Assembly (NCBI GenBank): GCA_021774795.1
Contig: JAJFIR010000014.1
Location: 248,001-312,000 of the forward strand
Length of the DNA stretch: 64,000 nucleotides
Origin: Emcibacteraceae bacterium
GTDB lineage: Bacteria; Pseudomonadota; Alphaproteobacteria; Sphingomonadales; Emcibacteraceae
Reading direction: 5' to 3'
The notes beneath the pieces are model-generated. The model worked only from the letters and a program-made list of their open reading frames with translations, did not search any database and was not told the DNA's origin. This document shows positions 18,011 to 28,115 of this stretch, piece after piece. A program made the position numbers and the translations under genes. Positions within the stretch are counted from its first letter, which is position 1, and every line of letters begins with the position of its first letter.

Positions 18011-20986
18011 TTGACCGTTTCTTTTAAACTATTGCTTCGTCTTAACATTCTTTTTTCTCTCTTGTTAATGAGTTCACCGTTGAACGCACTTGCACAAACG
18101 GCACGAATTACTGAAGAAATAAAGACCATTAAAACATATCCATATAGCGAACCTAACCCGATACCAATTATCGGTCGTGATCCACGACTTTATCCTTATC
18201 ATTCTTTTGAAGGATACTCTACCGAAGCCATCTATCGGGAATGGAAAGTCATCCACCTTGAAAATGATCTTATTGAGGTTTTCGTGCTGCCCGAAGCGGG
18301 TGGCAAGGTCTGGGGAGCAATCGTTAAGAAAACAGGCAACGAATTTATTTACCGCAATGAAGTCATAAAATTTAGAAATGTGTCTTTACGCGGGCCATGG
18401 ACATCTGGTGGTATTGAATTTAATTTTGGAGTTATCGGTCATACGCCCGCCACCGCGGCACCCGTGGATTACATAATGAAGGAAAACGCCGATGGAAGTG
18501 TCAGCGTCATTGTTGGCACCATGGATTTGCCGTCGCGAACTCACTGGCGCGTTGAAGTCCGCTTGCCCGCCGATAAAGCTTATTTTGAAACCAATGTTTT
18601 ATGGACTAACCCTACTGAGCTTGAACAACCTTATTACAATTGGATGACAGGTGCCGCCTTCGCGCAGCAAGATCTCGAAATGTCAATACCGGGTAATATT
18701 TCTTTAACTCATCCCGGAGAAGAAACACCGTGGCCCATCGACAAACAAGGACGAAATCTGGCCGGGTACGCGAACAATAAATTTGACGGACACAAATCAT
18801 ATCACGTGGTAGGTGAAATGAACGACTTCTTCGGTGGTTATTATAAGGAAGATAATTACGGTTTTGGCCACTGGTCAAGACACGAAGAAATGCCCGGTCA
18901 AAAATTGTGGCTGTGGGCTCTGTCTCGCCACGGCGGCATTTGGGAAGACCTGTTAACGGACACAGATGGTCAATATATCGAATTTCAAGCAGGCAGGATG
19001 CTTAACCAATATCAGCCCGGCGACCATATAAACCCAATCTCAAAATCAAGCTTTAATCCTGGGTCAACTGATCGATGGACCGAAACATGGTTCCCGCTCG
19101 AAGGTACAGGCGGACTAACGGATGCGTCGCGCGAAGGCGCGATGTATGTAAAGCATAAAAATGGCAAACTCACTATTAGTATAAATACCTTCAGCAATTT
19201 AACGGATAATTTAAATATATATTCAGCCGCTGAACTTATTAGCACGACACCGATCAGCTTTAAAGCGCTAGAAGCAGTGACCCATACTATTGATCTTAGC
19301 GATGACGATGATTACCGCATTGTTTTAGCGTCACTTGATCTTGACTATTCCTCAAACCCGAAAGATAGAGAATTAACAAGACTTTATGGCCCAGATGAAA
19401 GCGCGCGTACCCAAATTCCCGCAAACAATATTAAAGCGTTCGAAGCACGCGAACTATTAAAAGCAAGACGCTACAACAATGCCAGAAAATTATTTGAAGA
19501 AGTCGTTAAGGACGAGCCCTGGCACCGTGACGCACTATTAGGTCTTGCTGATTTGAACTATCGTAGCGGACAATATGAAGCTGCACTATTTCACACAAGT
19601 CGCTTATTGCAGCTTGATGCTTATGATGCGGACGCAAATTTTATGGCGGGAAATATTTATCGTTCCCTCAACATGATCAACAACGCCCGCGATGCATTTG
19701 GATGGTCGGCGCGCTCTATGAAATATCGTTCGGTCGCAAATGTGCAGTTATCCGAAATTATGGCCGCGCAAAATAAATTAAGCGAGGCAAAACGTTACGC
19801 AGAAATCGCCCTGGATTATGATCGCAATAATATTTCTGCGTTGCAATTACTTTCTATGATAAGCCGGCATAATGGTAACGCAAATATGGCAACTGGCATC
19901 CATAATCAAATTTCCGCAATTGACCCGCTAAGCCATTTCGTTAAAGCAGAGCAATATTTGCTTAACCAAAATAGAAATAATGCAGACGCACTTAACGCGT
20001 CGATAAATAACGAATATCCGGACCAGACCATATTAGAACTCGCCATCGATTATCATAGACGTGGTGATAACGACGCTGCAAACGCTCTTCTTTCCTTAAA
20101 TACAAAAGGCTCAAATAACCCATTACTGCGCCTCTGGAGCGCTAAGATTAACAATAACGCTTCATTATTGTCTAAACCCCCGGAACTAGATTTCATTTTT
20201 CCATTCAGACGCGAAACTCTGAGCGCACTTGAATGGGCCACGCGGCAAAATAATCACTGGTCCTGGTCGTATCTTTATTCATTAAACTTGTGGGCATTGG
20301 ACCGCGAAAATGAAGCCACTAAAACGCTGTACGACCTTAAAGATATCCCTAACCATGCTCCGATGTATATGGTGCGCGGCTATTTTAAAGAACAGCAAAA
20401 TGAAAATGCCGAGCAAGATTTTAGACACGCCGTTGAACTTGATAGCCATAATCGAATACTGCATTCTTTCTTTATTCAATACTTGCAAAGACAGCAAGAC
20501 TGGCAAGCGGCTCTTGAAGCGGGTGAAAAGGCGCGCGCACGTTTTCCCAATGATTTTAACCTGGACCTTCTTCACGTAAAGTCGCTCAATAATCTGGGTA
20601 AAGCAAATGAAGCACTTGAAATCTTAAGTAATACTCATGTGTTACCTTCTGAAAATGCCAGAGAAAGCCACATCCTTTTTGAGCAAGCTCACGCCATCGT
20701 AGCGATGAATGCTTTTGACAAAAGCGATTACAGCACCGCAATCAACCACCTACAATCTTCAATGCAGTGGCCGGAACATCTTGGCTTAGGCAAACCCTAC
20801 GAGCCGGAACAACGACTTCAGGAATATTTAATCGCTGTTGCCAAAGTAAAGCAAGGTGAACCAAAAAGTGATCACGCTGAACAACTGAATCATAAAGACG
20901 ATTTGGAAAAACGCGCCGACGATCAATTGCTATCTGATCCATTGACCAGGCAAATCATCAATAGAGCACTTTCATTTCGCAATTAA
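18011..20986 (+). CDS. Exported DUF5107-domain protein with TPR repeats
   Basis: 991 residues from TTG 18011, preceded by GGGGAGA. Residues 1-29 are a signal peptide ending ALAQ. Residues about 40-420 match the DUF5107 beta-sandwich-like domain (galactose-mutarotase-like) with EVFVLPEAGGKVWG, GPWTSGGIEFNFG and YYNWMTGAA. The remainder is TPR repeats (about 480-960). Relatives occur in polysaccharide-utilisation settings and may bind or process sugars, but no catalytic assignment is safe. It stands alone; an antisense-strand sRNA gene converges on it 10 bp past its stop. Confidence 0.8.
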   Translation: MTVSFKLLLRLNILFSLLLMSSPLNALAQTARITEEIKTIKTYPYSEPNPIPIIGRDPRLYPYHSFEGYSTEAIYREWKVIHLENDLIEVFVLPEAGGKVWGAIVKKTGNEFIYRNEVIKFRNVSLRGPWTSGGIEFNFGVIGHTPATAAPVDYIMKENADGSVSVIVGTMDLPSRTHWRVEVRLPADKAYFETNVLWTNPTELEQPYYNWMTGAAFAQQDLEMSIPGNISLTHPGEETPWPIDKQGRNLAGYANNKFDGHKSYHVVGEMNDFFGGYYKEDNYGFGHWSRHEEMPGQKLWLWALSRHGGIWEDLLTDTDGQYIEFQAGRMLNQYQPGDHINPISKSSFNPGSTDRWTETWFPLEGTGGLTDASREGAMYVKHKNGKLTISINTFSNLTDNLNIYSAAELISTTPISFKALEAVTHTIDLSDDDDYRIVLASLDLDYSSNPKDRELTRLYGPDESARTQIPANNIKAFEARELLKARRYNNARKLFEEVVKDEPWHRDALLGLADLNYRSGQYEAALFHTSRLLQLDAYDADANFMAGNIYRSLNMINNARDAFGWSARSMKYRSVANVQLSEIMAAQNKLSEAKRYAEIALDYDRNNISALQLLSMISRHNGNANMATGIHNQISAIDPLSHFVKAEQYLLNQNRNNADALNASINNEYPDQTILELAIDYHRRGDNDAANALLSLNTKGSNNPLLRLWSAKINNNASLLSKPPELDFIFPFRRETLSALEWATRQNNHWSWSYLYSLNLWALDRENEATKTLYDLKDIPNHAPMYMVRGYFKEQQNENAEQDFRHAVELDSHNRILHSFFIQYLQRQQDWQAALEAGEKARARFPNDFNLDLLHVKSLNNLGKANEALEILSNTHVLPSENARESHILFEQAHAIVAMNAFDKSDYSTAINHLQSSMQWPEHLGLGKPYEPEQRLQEYLIAVAKVKQGEPKSDHAEQLNHKDDLEKRADDQLLSDPLTRQIINRALSFRN

Positions 20987-20995
20987 ACAATTTTT

Positions 20996-21092
20996 AAAAA
21001 AAGACCATCCTGAATTTCAGGATGGCCCAAGTTTAAGGGAGGAAATGCTCCTTAGAGCGTAGCAACGGCTCCTACACCAAGAACCTTGCTAC
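20996..21092 (-). ncRNA. Putative trans-encoded sRNA, MmgR/alpha-r8-like
   Basis: About 97 nt on the minus strand. A 5' stem (GTAGCAA at 21092-21086 with TTGCTAC at 21065-21059, extended inside) is followed by a small GCTC/GAGC hairpin. The unpaired decamer TTTCCTCCCT spans 21045-21036. Last comes a perfect 9-bp terminator stem (21025-21017 with 21013-21005) and T7. Upstream are CATAAT (21102-21097) and a weak TTGTAT -35 18 bp before it. The decamer followed by a terminator is, as I recall, the signature of alpha-r8 RNAs; MmgR limits polyhydroxybutyrate accumulation in Sinorhizobium. No start codon allows the region to be a peptide gene. Confidence 0.7.
21005..21025 (-). terminator. Intrinsic terminator of the sRNA
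   Basis: Perfect inverted repeat CCATCCTGA-N3-TCAGGATGG, followed on the minus strand by TC and seven T (21002-20996). The plus strand has no U-tract after the stem, so it acts for the minus-strand RNA. Confidence 0.85.
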
Positions 21093-21361
21093 AAGTATTA
21101 TGTAATCCTTATAAATTAAAATACAAGTGGAAAATATCGTTTATTTTACAATAACTTAGCCGAAACATTTATGACACACTGTGTCTTTTATGCAACAGTT
21201 AAGAAATACGAATATATTATTATATTTCAAATACTTAAAGCGAATTACGAAAAATACACGCAAATATACAACAGTTAGCTTTTTATCAAAAAAATAACGA
21301 TATTTTATCAAATATTCCTAATTTTAGGAAGTTCGAAATTGTAAGCCGCATAAATTGGTGG

Positions 21362-22255
21362 TTGTCCAATGAGTCCGTTTCATATAAATTTCAAACGATC
21401 CGCAAGCAACCCGATATCCAAAATGCGATCGAGGAAATATTTAAAGTGCTGAATTTTAACGACCCTGTCATCATGTTAATGGTCTTGCCATTTTTAATTA
21501 CGTTATTGGGTCATGGATTATTTCGTTATTTCGCTGGCGAAGGTCTTGGCCACACCCTGGCCAATTCATCGCTAACCATTGCATTTATAATAACCTTACT
21601 CATATCTTATGGGTTACCGAGTTTACCAATCCGCACAAACACAGACCAATTGTTTTTTGTTTCATTTATTTCTTTATGTTTTGGTTTTCTTCAAGACAAA
21701 TATCCGAAAATTAATTTTTTATCACCGCAAATTCATATCGCTTTGATGATACTTGTAGTATTTTGGATATATGCAAATAACGGTGCCTTTCCTGTTATCA
21801 GAGGAGATATATTTTCACTGGCCTATATGACGATCATCGCAATAATTGTTTTCCTGAAACTGGAGGATATACAATATAGCGACCTACAAGCACCAGTTTC
21901 TCTGTTTTGGGCAGCGGTGGGATTATACGTTGTCGCCCAAGGGGCAGATATCCCCCTTAGTGAAAATCTTATGATGATCTTAATTGCCGCACTCGGCACT
22001 TACCTGGTGTTAAACTTTCCGAAGCCCAAATTTCCATTTGGAGCATCAGCACTTTACCCTGGATATTTAATAATTTTATGCGTTGCTATGCAAATGATTA
22101 ATGTGGACGCAAGCCTGACTTTTTCATTATTTATCCTTACCAGTATTTTCTATACCGAAAATATAATTAACCTTTTACCAACTGAATATGTAACACCAAT
22201 TATTCGCCTTGTTTTACCGGCTGTCCCCATTGGCTTTGCTTGGCTATTTTCATAA
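21362..22255 (+). CDS. Polytopic membrane protein of unknown function
   Basis: 297 residues from TTG 21362. A soluble stretch of about 35 residues is followed by roughly nine to ten hydrophobic helices up to the C-terminus, with almost no loops and no recognisable motif. The ribosome site is poor (GGTGG just upstream), so the start is uncertain. It precedes an S9 peptidase gene on the same strand by 73 bp, possibly co-transcribed. I do not recognise the family. Confidence 0.7.
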   Translation: MSNESVSYKFQTIRKQPDIQNAIEEIFKVLNFNDPVIMLMVLPFLITLLGHGLFRYFAGEGLGHTLANSSLTIAFIITLLISYGLPSLPIRTNTDQLFFVSFISLCFGFLQDKYPKINFLSPQIHIALMILVVFWIYANNGAFPVIRGDIFSLAYMTIIAIIVFLKLEDIQYSDLQAPVSLFWAAVGLYVVAQGADIPLSENLMMILIAALGTYLVLNFPKPKFPFGASALYPGYLIILCVAMQMINVDASLTFSLFILTSIFYTENIINLLPTEYVTPIIRLVLPAVPIGFAWLFS

Positions 22256-22328
22256 AATGGAGCTAATTTGCAATTGTTAAAATGACCTGATACTCTCACT
22301 CACATACAACTATTTAGAGGGGCGTATA

Positions 22329-24341
22329 TTGAAATTTGTTATCATAATTATTATCTTTTTTTTCACGTCGTTATCAGCAAATTCAAAGCCTATGACGATG
22401 GTGGATTTGCTTAATGTACCCTCCGTCAGTGGTGGACAATTATCGCCAAATGGTGAAAGTATTATTTATGTCAAAATCAATTCATCTTGGGAAGAAAATA
22501 CAAATATATCAAGCATTTGGCAAGCAAATGTAAATGGTGGAAGCCCGCGACAATTAACAACAAACGCGACGAACGCGATATCGCCTGAATGGTCCCCCGA
22601 CGGCAAAAGTATTTTATTTATAAGCAACCGGGCAAATGACGATAACTGGCAGATTTATTTATTATCAATAAGTGGTGGCGAAGCCATTCAATTAACCAGC
22701 CATGTAACTTCCGTATCATCGGCGCACTGGTCAAAAAACGGGGATGAGATATTCTTCCTTGCGCCGGATGCCAAAAACGAAGAACAAATTAAGCGGGAAG
22801 AGCAAAAGGATGATATTTTTAAATTCGAACAGGACCATCTGCAAAAACATCTATGGAAAATAACCTTAACAAATAAGCACGAACAACGCATAACAGAAGG
22901 CGATTTTAGCGTCACAAATTATAAGATTTCACAAAACGGTAATAAAATAGTCCATCACCGGGCACCCAACCCCCTTCTTGATGCGGCGTTGGACAGTGAA
23001 ATCTGGATTATGGCAGATAATGGCAAAGCTGCAAAACGCATAACTAATAATAAAAACCCTGAAAACGGCGCAGAACTTTCCCCTGATAATCGCTCAATAC
23101 TCTATATCGCCTGGACCGATGAAAATGATCAGCCTTATTTCGAAAATAATTTATTTATTATACCCGCAAGTGGGAACGGTAAGTCGGTTCAAATATTCGG
23201 TAGTTTTGATCACGATATTCAGCAAGCCCATTGGTCAGAAGACGGTGAAACTATTTACTTTAAAGCCAATCTTGGCGTTCATAACGAACTATTCCATTAT
23301 AATATTAAAGAGGGTGAAATTTCACAACTGACCGATGGTAAGCACACTATTGTTGGTTGGGATTATTCACCCAAAAGAGACAGCCACATCATGTCCGTTC
23401 GCACGGCGCATAATAACGGTGATTTTTGGTACTTAAAAAGCAACAATAATGGTAGCTTGACCAAGATAACAGATATTTTCGGCGATCTGGCGAGAACTTA
23501 CGACCTGCCTAATCAAGACGTCGTCCGCTGGAAAGGTGCAGACGGAGTTGACGTAGAAGGAATGATTATCTACCCCAATGGATATAGAAAACGCAACAAA
23601 TATCCACTCGTTGTCCAGACCCACGGTGGACCACGCTCGTCCGATCAATGGGGAATATATAATGCCACCTCATACGCCACTGTGCTTGCATCAAACGGTT
23701 ATGTAATTTTAAGGCCTAACTATCGTGGCAGCCTTGGTTACGGCGATGCGTTCGTCCGTGATATGGTCGGTAGTTATTTTAATCAATCGCATTTGGACGT
23801 CATGACCGGCGTTGACCATTTAATTGCCGAAGACATCGTTGATGGCGATAAAATGGCCAAGATGGGCTATAGCGCAGGCGGGCACATGACCAATAAAATC
23901 ATTACATACACGGACCGCTTTAAAGCAGCGTCGTCTTCTGCCGGAACGGTAAACTGGATTTCCATGTATAGTCAAAGCGATACACGGATATACCGCACGC
24001 CTTGGTTTGGCGGCACCCCCTGGCAGGAAAATGCTCCAATCGATACTTACTGGGATAACTCCCCGTTAAAGGACATTTCAAACGTTACGACACCTACCAT
24101 GATCATGGTAGGTGGTGCCGATGTCCGCGTACCTAAACAGCAATCCATTGAACTTTACAGAGCATTAAAATCCAACGGTGTAGAAACTACGCTCTATATT
24201 GTTCCGCGTGAACAGCATGGTTGGAAAGAGTTGCGCCATAAACTTAATAAAATGAATTTGGAAATGACCTGGTTTGAGAAATATGTCAAAGGCAGGGAAT
24301 TTGAGTGGGAAAAAATCCCTTCGGTGCTGCCCCCTCAATAA
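22329..24341 (+). CDS. Exported S9-family prolyl oligopeptidase/acylaminoacyl peptidase
   Basis: 670 residues from TTG 22329 after GAGGGG. Residues 1-19 are a signal peptide (ends LSANS). A beta-propeller of WD/PD40-like blades (SPEWSPDGKSILFIS and similar) spans about 35-390. The C-terminal alpha/beta-hydrolase (about 400-655) has nucleophile Ser in GYSAGG, Asp in GGADVRVP and His in REQHGW. It should cleave peptides in the periplasm, as DPP4/acylaminoacyl peptidase relatives do. Confidence 0.92.
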   Translation: MKFVIIIIIFFFTSLSANSKPMTMVDLLNVPSVSGGQLSPNGESIIYVKINSSWEENTNISSIWQANVNGGSPRQLTTNATNAISPEWSPDGKSILFISNRANDDNWQIYLLSISGGEAIQLTSHVTSVSSAHWSKNGDEIFFLAPDAKNEEQIKREEQKDDIFKFEQDHLQKHLWKITLTNKHEQRITEGDFSVTNYKISQNGNKIVHHRAPNPLLDAALDSEIWIMADNGKAAKRITNNKNPENGAELSPDNRSILYIAWTDENDQPYFENNLFIIPASGNGKSVQIFGSFDHDIQQAHWSEDGETIYFKANLGVHNELFHYNIKEGEISQLTDGKHTIVGWDYSPKRDSHIMSVRTAHNNGDFWYLKSNNNGSLTKITDIFGDLARTYDLPNQDVVRWKGADGVDVEGMIIYPNGYRKRNKYPLVVQTHGGPRSSDQWGIYNATSYATVLASNGYVILRPNYRGSLGYGDAFVRDMVGSYFNQSHLDVMTGVDHLIAEDIVDGDKMAKMGYSAGGHMTNKIITYTDRFKAASSSAGTVNWISMYSQSDTRIYRTPWFGGTPWQENAPIDTYWDNSPLKDISNVTTPTMIMVGGADVRVPKQQSIELYRALKSNGVETTLYIVPREQHGWKELRHKLNKMNLEMTWFEKYVKGREFEWEKIPSVLPPQ

Positions 24342-24401
24342 GAAAAAAGTCGTCACTTAAATAACCATAGTTGACTGGGCTATTGCGGGGAAATTAAAGG
24401 A

Positions 24402-24427
24402 CTTACTTTAAAAGACCAAAAAGTAAG
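24402..24427 (+). terminator. Possible terminator after the S9 peptidase gene
   Basis: CTTACTTT (24402-24409) pairs with AAAGTAAG (24420-24427), followed by CTTTT. The stem is AT-rich and only 8 bp, so the terminator is weak. Confidence 0.4.
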
Positions 24428-24558
24428 CTTTTCCCTAGTGTTTGAGCGGCTTTGCGTGAATTCAATCTTAATTAATCTTTAAATAGACAATGGCAAAAAG
24501 ATAGTTATACTGCGCCATCTTTTAAAATGACCTCAAATTAATTTAGCGATCAAATATC

Positions 24559-26388
24559 ATGACCTTACGTAATATTGCAATCATTGCCCACGTTGACCAC
24601 GGAAAAACCACACTAGTGGATGCTATGTTTAAACAAAGCGGAATGTACCGTGATAATGAAAATGTGGAAGACTGCGCAATGGACAGCAACGACCTCGAAA
24701 GAGAACGCGGCATTACCATCTTCGCAAAATGTACGGCTGTTGATTGGGGTGATCACCGCATTAATATCGTCGACACACCGGGCCATGCGGACTTTGGTGG
24801 CGAAGTAGAACGTATATTAAGCATGGTTGATGGTGTAATTTTGCTGGTAGATAGCGCCGAAGGACCAATGCCACAAACTAAATTTGTCACAGGTAAAGCG
24901 CTTGCACTTGGGCTAAAACCAATTGTAGTGATCAATAAAATTGACAAAGCAGACCGCCGTCCAGACGAGGTTCACGATGAAATTTTTGACTTGTTTGTAA
25001 GTTTAGACGCCAACGACGAACAGCTAGATTTTCCCATGCTTTACGCGTCAGGACGCGACGGTTGGGCTTCTCATGATCTTGATGGACCGCGTGATAATCT
25101 TGATCCATTATTTGAAACACTCATCGAACATTTTGAAAAACCGGCCATGCGCACCAAAGAAGTTATCGATGAACCCTTCACAATGCTTACCACTTTGCTT
25201 GACCGTGATAATTTTATGGGTCGTGTGCTGACGGGGCGTATTCAGACGGGAAAAGTGAAAATAAACGACCCTATTAAAGTGCTTAACCAAGCCGGAGACG
25301 TCGTTGAAACTGGCCGGGCAACAAAATTAATGTCTTTTGAAGGCCTTAACAGGGTCCCTGTTGATGAGGCACTCGCCGGCGATATTATTGCTATCGCAGG
25401 ATTAAATATTGGTACCGTTGCCGATACTATTTGTGCGCCGGAAGTAACAGTGGCACTTCAAGCTCAACCCATTGATCCGCCAACTCTATCTATGCGTTTT
25501 TCGGTAAACGATAGCCCGATAGCTGGCCGCGAAGGCACCAAGGTCACCTCTCGTATGATCCGGGACAGGCTTGAACGCGAAGCAGAGGGAAATGTCGCTG
25601 TTCAAATTACTGAAAGCGAAAGCAAAGATAGCTTTGATGTTGCTGGTCGCGGAGAGCTTCAACTTGGTGTGCTTATTGAAACTATGCGCCGTGAAGGGTT
25701 CGAGCTTTCCATATCACGCCCGCGAGTATTATATCAGCATGACGAAAACGGCACCCGCACTGAACCTTACGAAGAAGTGATCATTGATGTTGATGAAAGT
25801 TATTCTGGCGTTGTTGTTGAAAAAATGGCCGAGCGCAAAGCAGAAATGACAGACATGCGCGCCTCTGGTGCCGGCAAATCCCGCATCACTTTTTTAGCCC
25901 CTTCCCGCGGACTAATTGGATATCACGGTGAATTTTTAACAGATACCCGCGGCACAGGAATAATGAACCGGACTTATCACAGTTACGGCCCATATAAAGG
26001 TCCAATTCAGGGCCGTCGCGTTGGTGTTCTTATCAGCATGGGCATGGGTAAAGCAGTTGCTTATGCTTTATGGGGGCTTGAAGACCGAGGCGTCATCATG
26101 ACCAATCCGCAAGAAGAAGTATACGAAGGTATGATCATCGGCGAACACGCGCGAGGCAACGATCTGGATGTTAATGTGCTCAAGGGAAAACAGCTAACCA
26201 ACATTCGGGCTTCCGGTAAGGATGATGCTATTAAATTGACACCGCCGCGTAAACTTACGTTAGAGCAAGCCATTGCCTATATTCAGGATGATGAACTTGT
26301 CGAAGTAACACCTTCTAGCATTCGGCTTCGCAAAAGGTTTCTCATCCCTCACGAACGGAAAAAAGCTGCCCGCGCCGCTCAGCAGTAG
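24559..26388 (+). CDS. typA: Ribosome-associated GTPase TypA/BipA
   Basis: 609 residues, typical length. The translational-GTPase domain shows G1 AHVDHGKTT, the switch I region RERGITI, G3 [10 protein letters not shown] and G4 [12 protein letters not shown]-like domains III and V and the BipA-specific C-terminal domain follow ([25 protein letters not shown]). It binds the 70S ribosome and helps assembly and stress adaptation. It is a single gene. Confidence 0.97.
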   Translation: MTLRNIAIIAHVDHGKTTLVDAMFKQSGMYRDNENVEDCAMDSNDLERERGITIFAKCTAVDWGDHRINIVDTPGHADFGGEVERILSMVDGVILLVDSAEGPMPQTKFVTGKALALGLKPIVVINKIDKADRRPDEVHDEIFDLFVSLDANDEQLDFPMLYASGRDGWASHDLDGPRDNLDPLFETLIEHFEKPAMRTKEVIDEPFTMLTTLLDRDNFMGRVLTGRIQTGKVKINDPIKVLNQAGDVVETGRATKLMSFEGLNRVPVDEALAGDIIAIAGLNIGTVADTICAPEVTVALQAQPIDPPTLSMRFSVNDSPIAGREGTKVTSRMIRDRLEREAEGNVAVQITESESKDSFDVAGRGELQLGVLIETMRREGFELSISRPRVLYQHDENGTRTEPYEEVIIDVDESYSGVVVEKMAERKAEMTDMRASGAGKSRITFLAPSRGLIGYHGEFLTDTRGTGIMNRTYHSYGPYKGPIQGRRVGVLISMGMGKAVAYALWGLEDRGVIMTNPQEEVYEGMIIGEHARGNDLDVNVLKGKQLTNIRASGKDDAIKLTPPRKLTLEQAIAYIQDDELVEVTPSSIRLRKRFLIPHERKKAARAAQQ

Positions 26389-26404
26389 AAAGAAACACTT
26401 TAAT

Positions 26405-27472
26405 CTAGGTATTTTGAGCTTCTTCGTCAGCAAGTCTCTTGATGATTTTTCGCATGTGGAGGCCAGGCTGATCCGCCTTTACGCTCATTTCCTTGAAGTC
26501 GTGTTTGTCATTCTCTAACATTTTTTGCATCATTCTTATGGCGACTAAATCCTCATCAAAACCAGTTTGCACCAACTTACCAAATTTCTGACTATATTCC
26601 ACGTCATCAAGTTCGTAGTTTCGCGCGACAAACCAAAAATAATGACAGCTATTTTGATATTCCGGCGTCACGTAATGACTGACATAATGACAGATAGGTG
26701 CTCCGCCTTTATCTTCGACGGTTATCTCAGCATAGCCTTTATTGGTCGCCGGTGTCATATAATGGCCGCCTGATTTGTATGTAAATTTCTTACCGGATAG
26801 ATCAATCCCCGGGTGGAAAAAGGCGCTCAATGTGCTCCAGTCATGCATGCTTCGGTAAAATTTTACTTCATCACCATCCACCTCTATTTCAATCGGTGTA
26901 TTGGTATAAGCGGGCGGCGTTTTAAATGTATCCACGTGCAAAAACGGCAAGTGACTTAAATCACACAGGTTTTCCTGCACCAAAATATAATTACCTTCCA
27001 TATAATTATATTCGCTCACCACATGCGTCCATATGTTTTTGTCATGAACCGGCAATTCCGGAATATCCTTTTCATCTGCTTTATCCGGATCCCCCATCCA
27101 TATCCAAACCATCGGGCCAATTTCTTTTGTCGGGTATTTTCTAATGCGTTGGCTCGGGCATTTTGTTTGGCACGGCACATCAATAATTTCGCCGTCATGA
27201 TTATATTTTATACCGTGGTAACGACATCGAATGCCTTCATCATCCAAAACACTTTGATCGAGCGGAAAGGATCGATGCGCGCAGCGGTTTTGCAAAATTA
27301 CCGGCGCACCGTCCTTCTTGCGGTACATTACCAAAGATTTCTCAAGGATCGTGCGTTCGCGCATTTCACCTTTAAATTCAGTGCTTAGCCCCGCCACATA
27401 CCAGAAATTGTGAAGGAGAGGCGTATGTATATTCGCTAGATTATCACTGCTGTAAAATTTTGAACTCGTCAT
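26405..27472 (-). CDS. Rieske [2Fe-2S] aromatic ring-hydroxylating/O-demethylating oxygenase
   Basis: 355 residues from ATG 27472 with AGG seven nt upstream; a GTG six codons earlier has no ribosome site. The Rieske cluster ligands are C-A-H-R and C-R-Y-H-G, 17 residues apart near the N-terminus. The mononuclear iron site is in ENLCDLSHLPFLH. It resembles VanA/phenoxybenzoate-type monooxygenase alpha subunits, which hydroxylate or demethylate aromatic acids using a separate reductase. No reductase is encoded nearby, so the electron donor must lie elsewhere. Confidence 0.9.
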   Translation of the reverse strand: MTSSKFYSSDNLANIHTPLLHNFWYVAGLSTEFKGEMRERTILEKSLVMYRKKDGAPVILQNRCAHRSFPLDQSVLDDEGIRCRYHGIKYNHDGEIIDVPCQTKCPSQRIRKYPTKEIGPMVWIWMGDPDKADEKDIPELPVHDKNIWTHVVSEYNYMEGNYILVQENLCDLSHLPFLHVDTFKTPPAYTNTPIEIEVDGDEVKFYRSMHDWSTLSAFFHPGIDLSGKKFTYKSGGHYMTPATNKGYAEITVEDKGGAPICHYVSHYVTPEYQNSCHYFWFVARNYELDDVEYSQKFGKLVQTGFDEDLVAIRMMQKMLENDKHDFKEMSVKADQPGLHMRKIIKRLADEEAQNT

Positions 27473-27650
27473 TCTTGTACCTATATACACGTAAAATAAA
27501 AATCGCAGACCTCTTGCTTCAATATATAGACATAAGAATAATTGATCTAGACCTTACCGCTTTTTTGTAAATATAGATTCCGTTGCCTATTTATCTCCAT
27601 CAATATATCAATCTAATATAATATATTTTATTTATGAATAGAGGTAAATT

Positions 27651-28106
27651 ATGTCTAATTGTGACCCAATAACAATCAAACCACTTACAGAAGAAGATTT
27701 TAGTGACTGGCTACCACTTTGGAAAGCATATCAGGTATTTTATGAAGCCGATATTCCTGATGACGTTACCAAAGTAACATGGAATAGATTTCATGAGCCA
27801 GCTGAACCAATGTTTGCTCTAGGGGCTTATCTCAGCGACAAACTAGTTGGAATTGTTCATTATATTTACCACCGCTCTTGTTGGTCATCAGGTAATTATT
27901 GTTACCTTCAACATCTGTTTACCGAAAAAAAGACCCGCGCAAAAGGTGTTGGTACCGCGTTAATCGATGCCGTTCATAAATGCGCAGCTGACGCCGGTGC
28001 AAATCGTGTTTATTGGCTCACACAGGAAGACAATATGACCGCCAGAAAACTTTATGATAAGGTCGCGAGTAACACCGGCTTTATCCAATATAAAAACATG
28101 TTGTGA
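27651..28106 (+). CDS. GNAT family N-acetyltransferase
   Basis: 151 residues after a good AGAGG site. The acetyl-CoA loop is in KGVGTALIDAV (about 97-110), with VYWLTQEDNMTARKLYDKVA typical of the GNAT C-terminal half. The substrate is unknown; it could acetylate an amino acid or small amine. The stop overlaps the ribosome site of the PheC-like gene, so the two are translationally linked. Confidence 0.9.
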   Translation: MSNCDPITIKPLTEEDFSDWLPLWKAYQVFYEADIPDDVTKVTWNRFHEPAEPMFALGAYLSDKLVGIVHYIYHRSCWSSGNYCYLQHLFTEKKTRAKGVGTALIDAVHKCAADAGANRVYWLTQEDNMTARKLYDKVASNTGFIQYKNML

Positions 28107-28115
28107 GGTTAAGTT

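Noticed and set aside
21050-21110. Minus-strand peptide ending SKVLGVGAVATL in the sRNA region
   Set aside because: The frame is closed by TAA a few codons upstream and contains no start codon; promoter, stem-loops and terminator fit an RNA gene.
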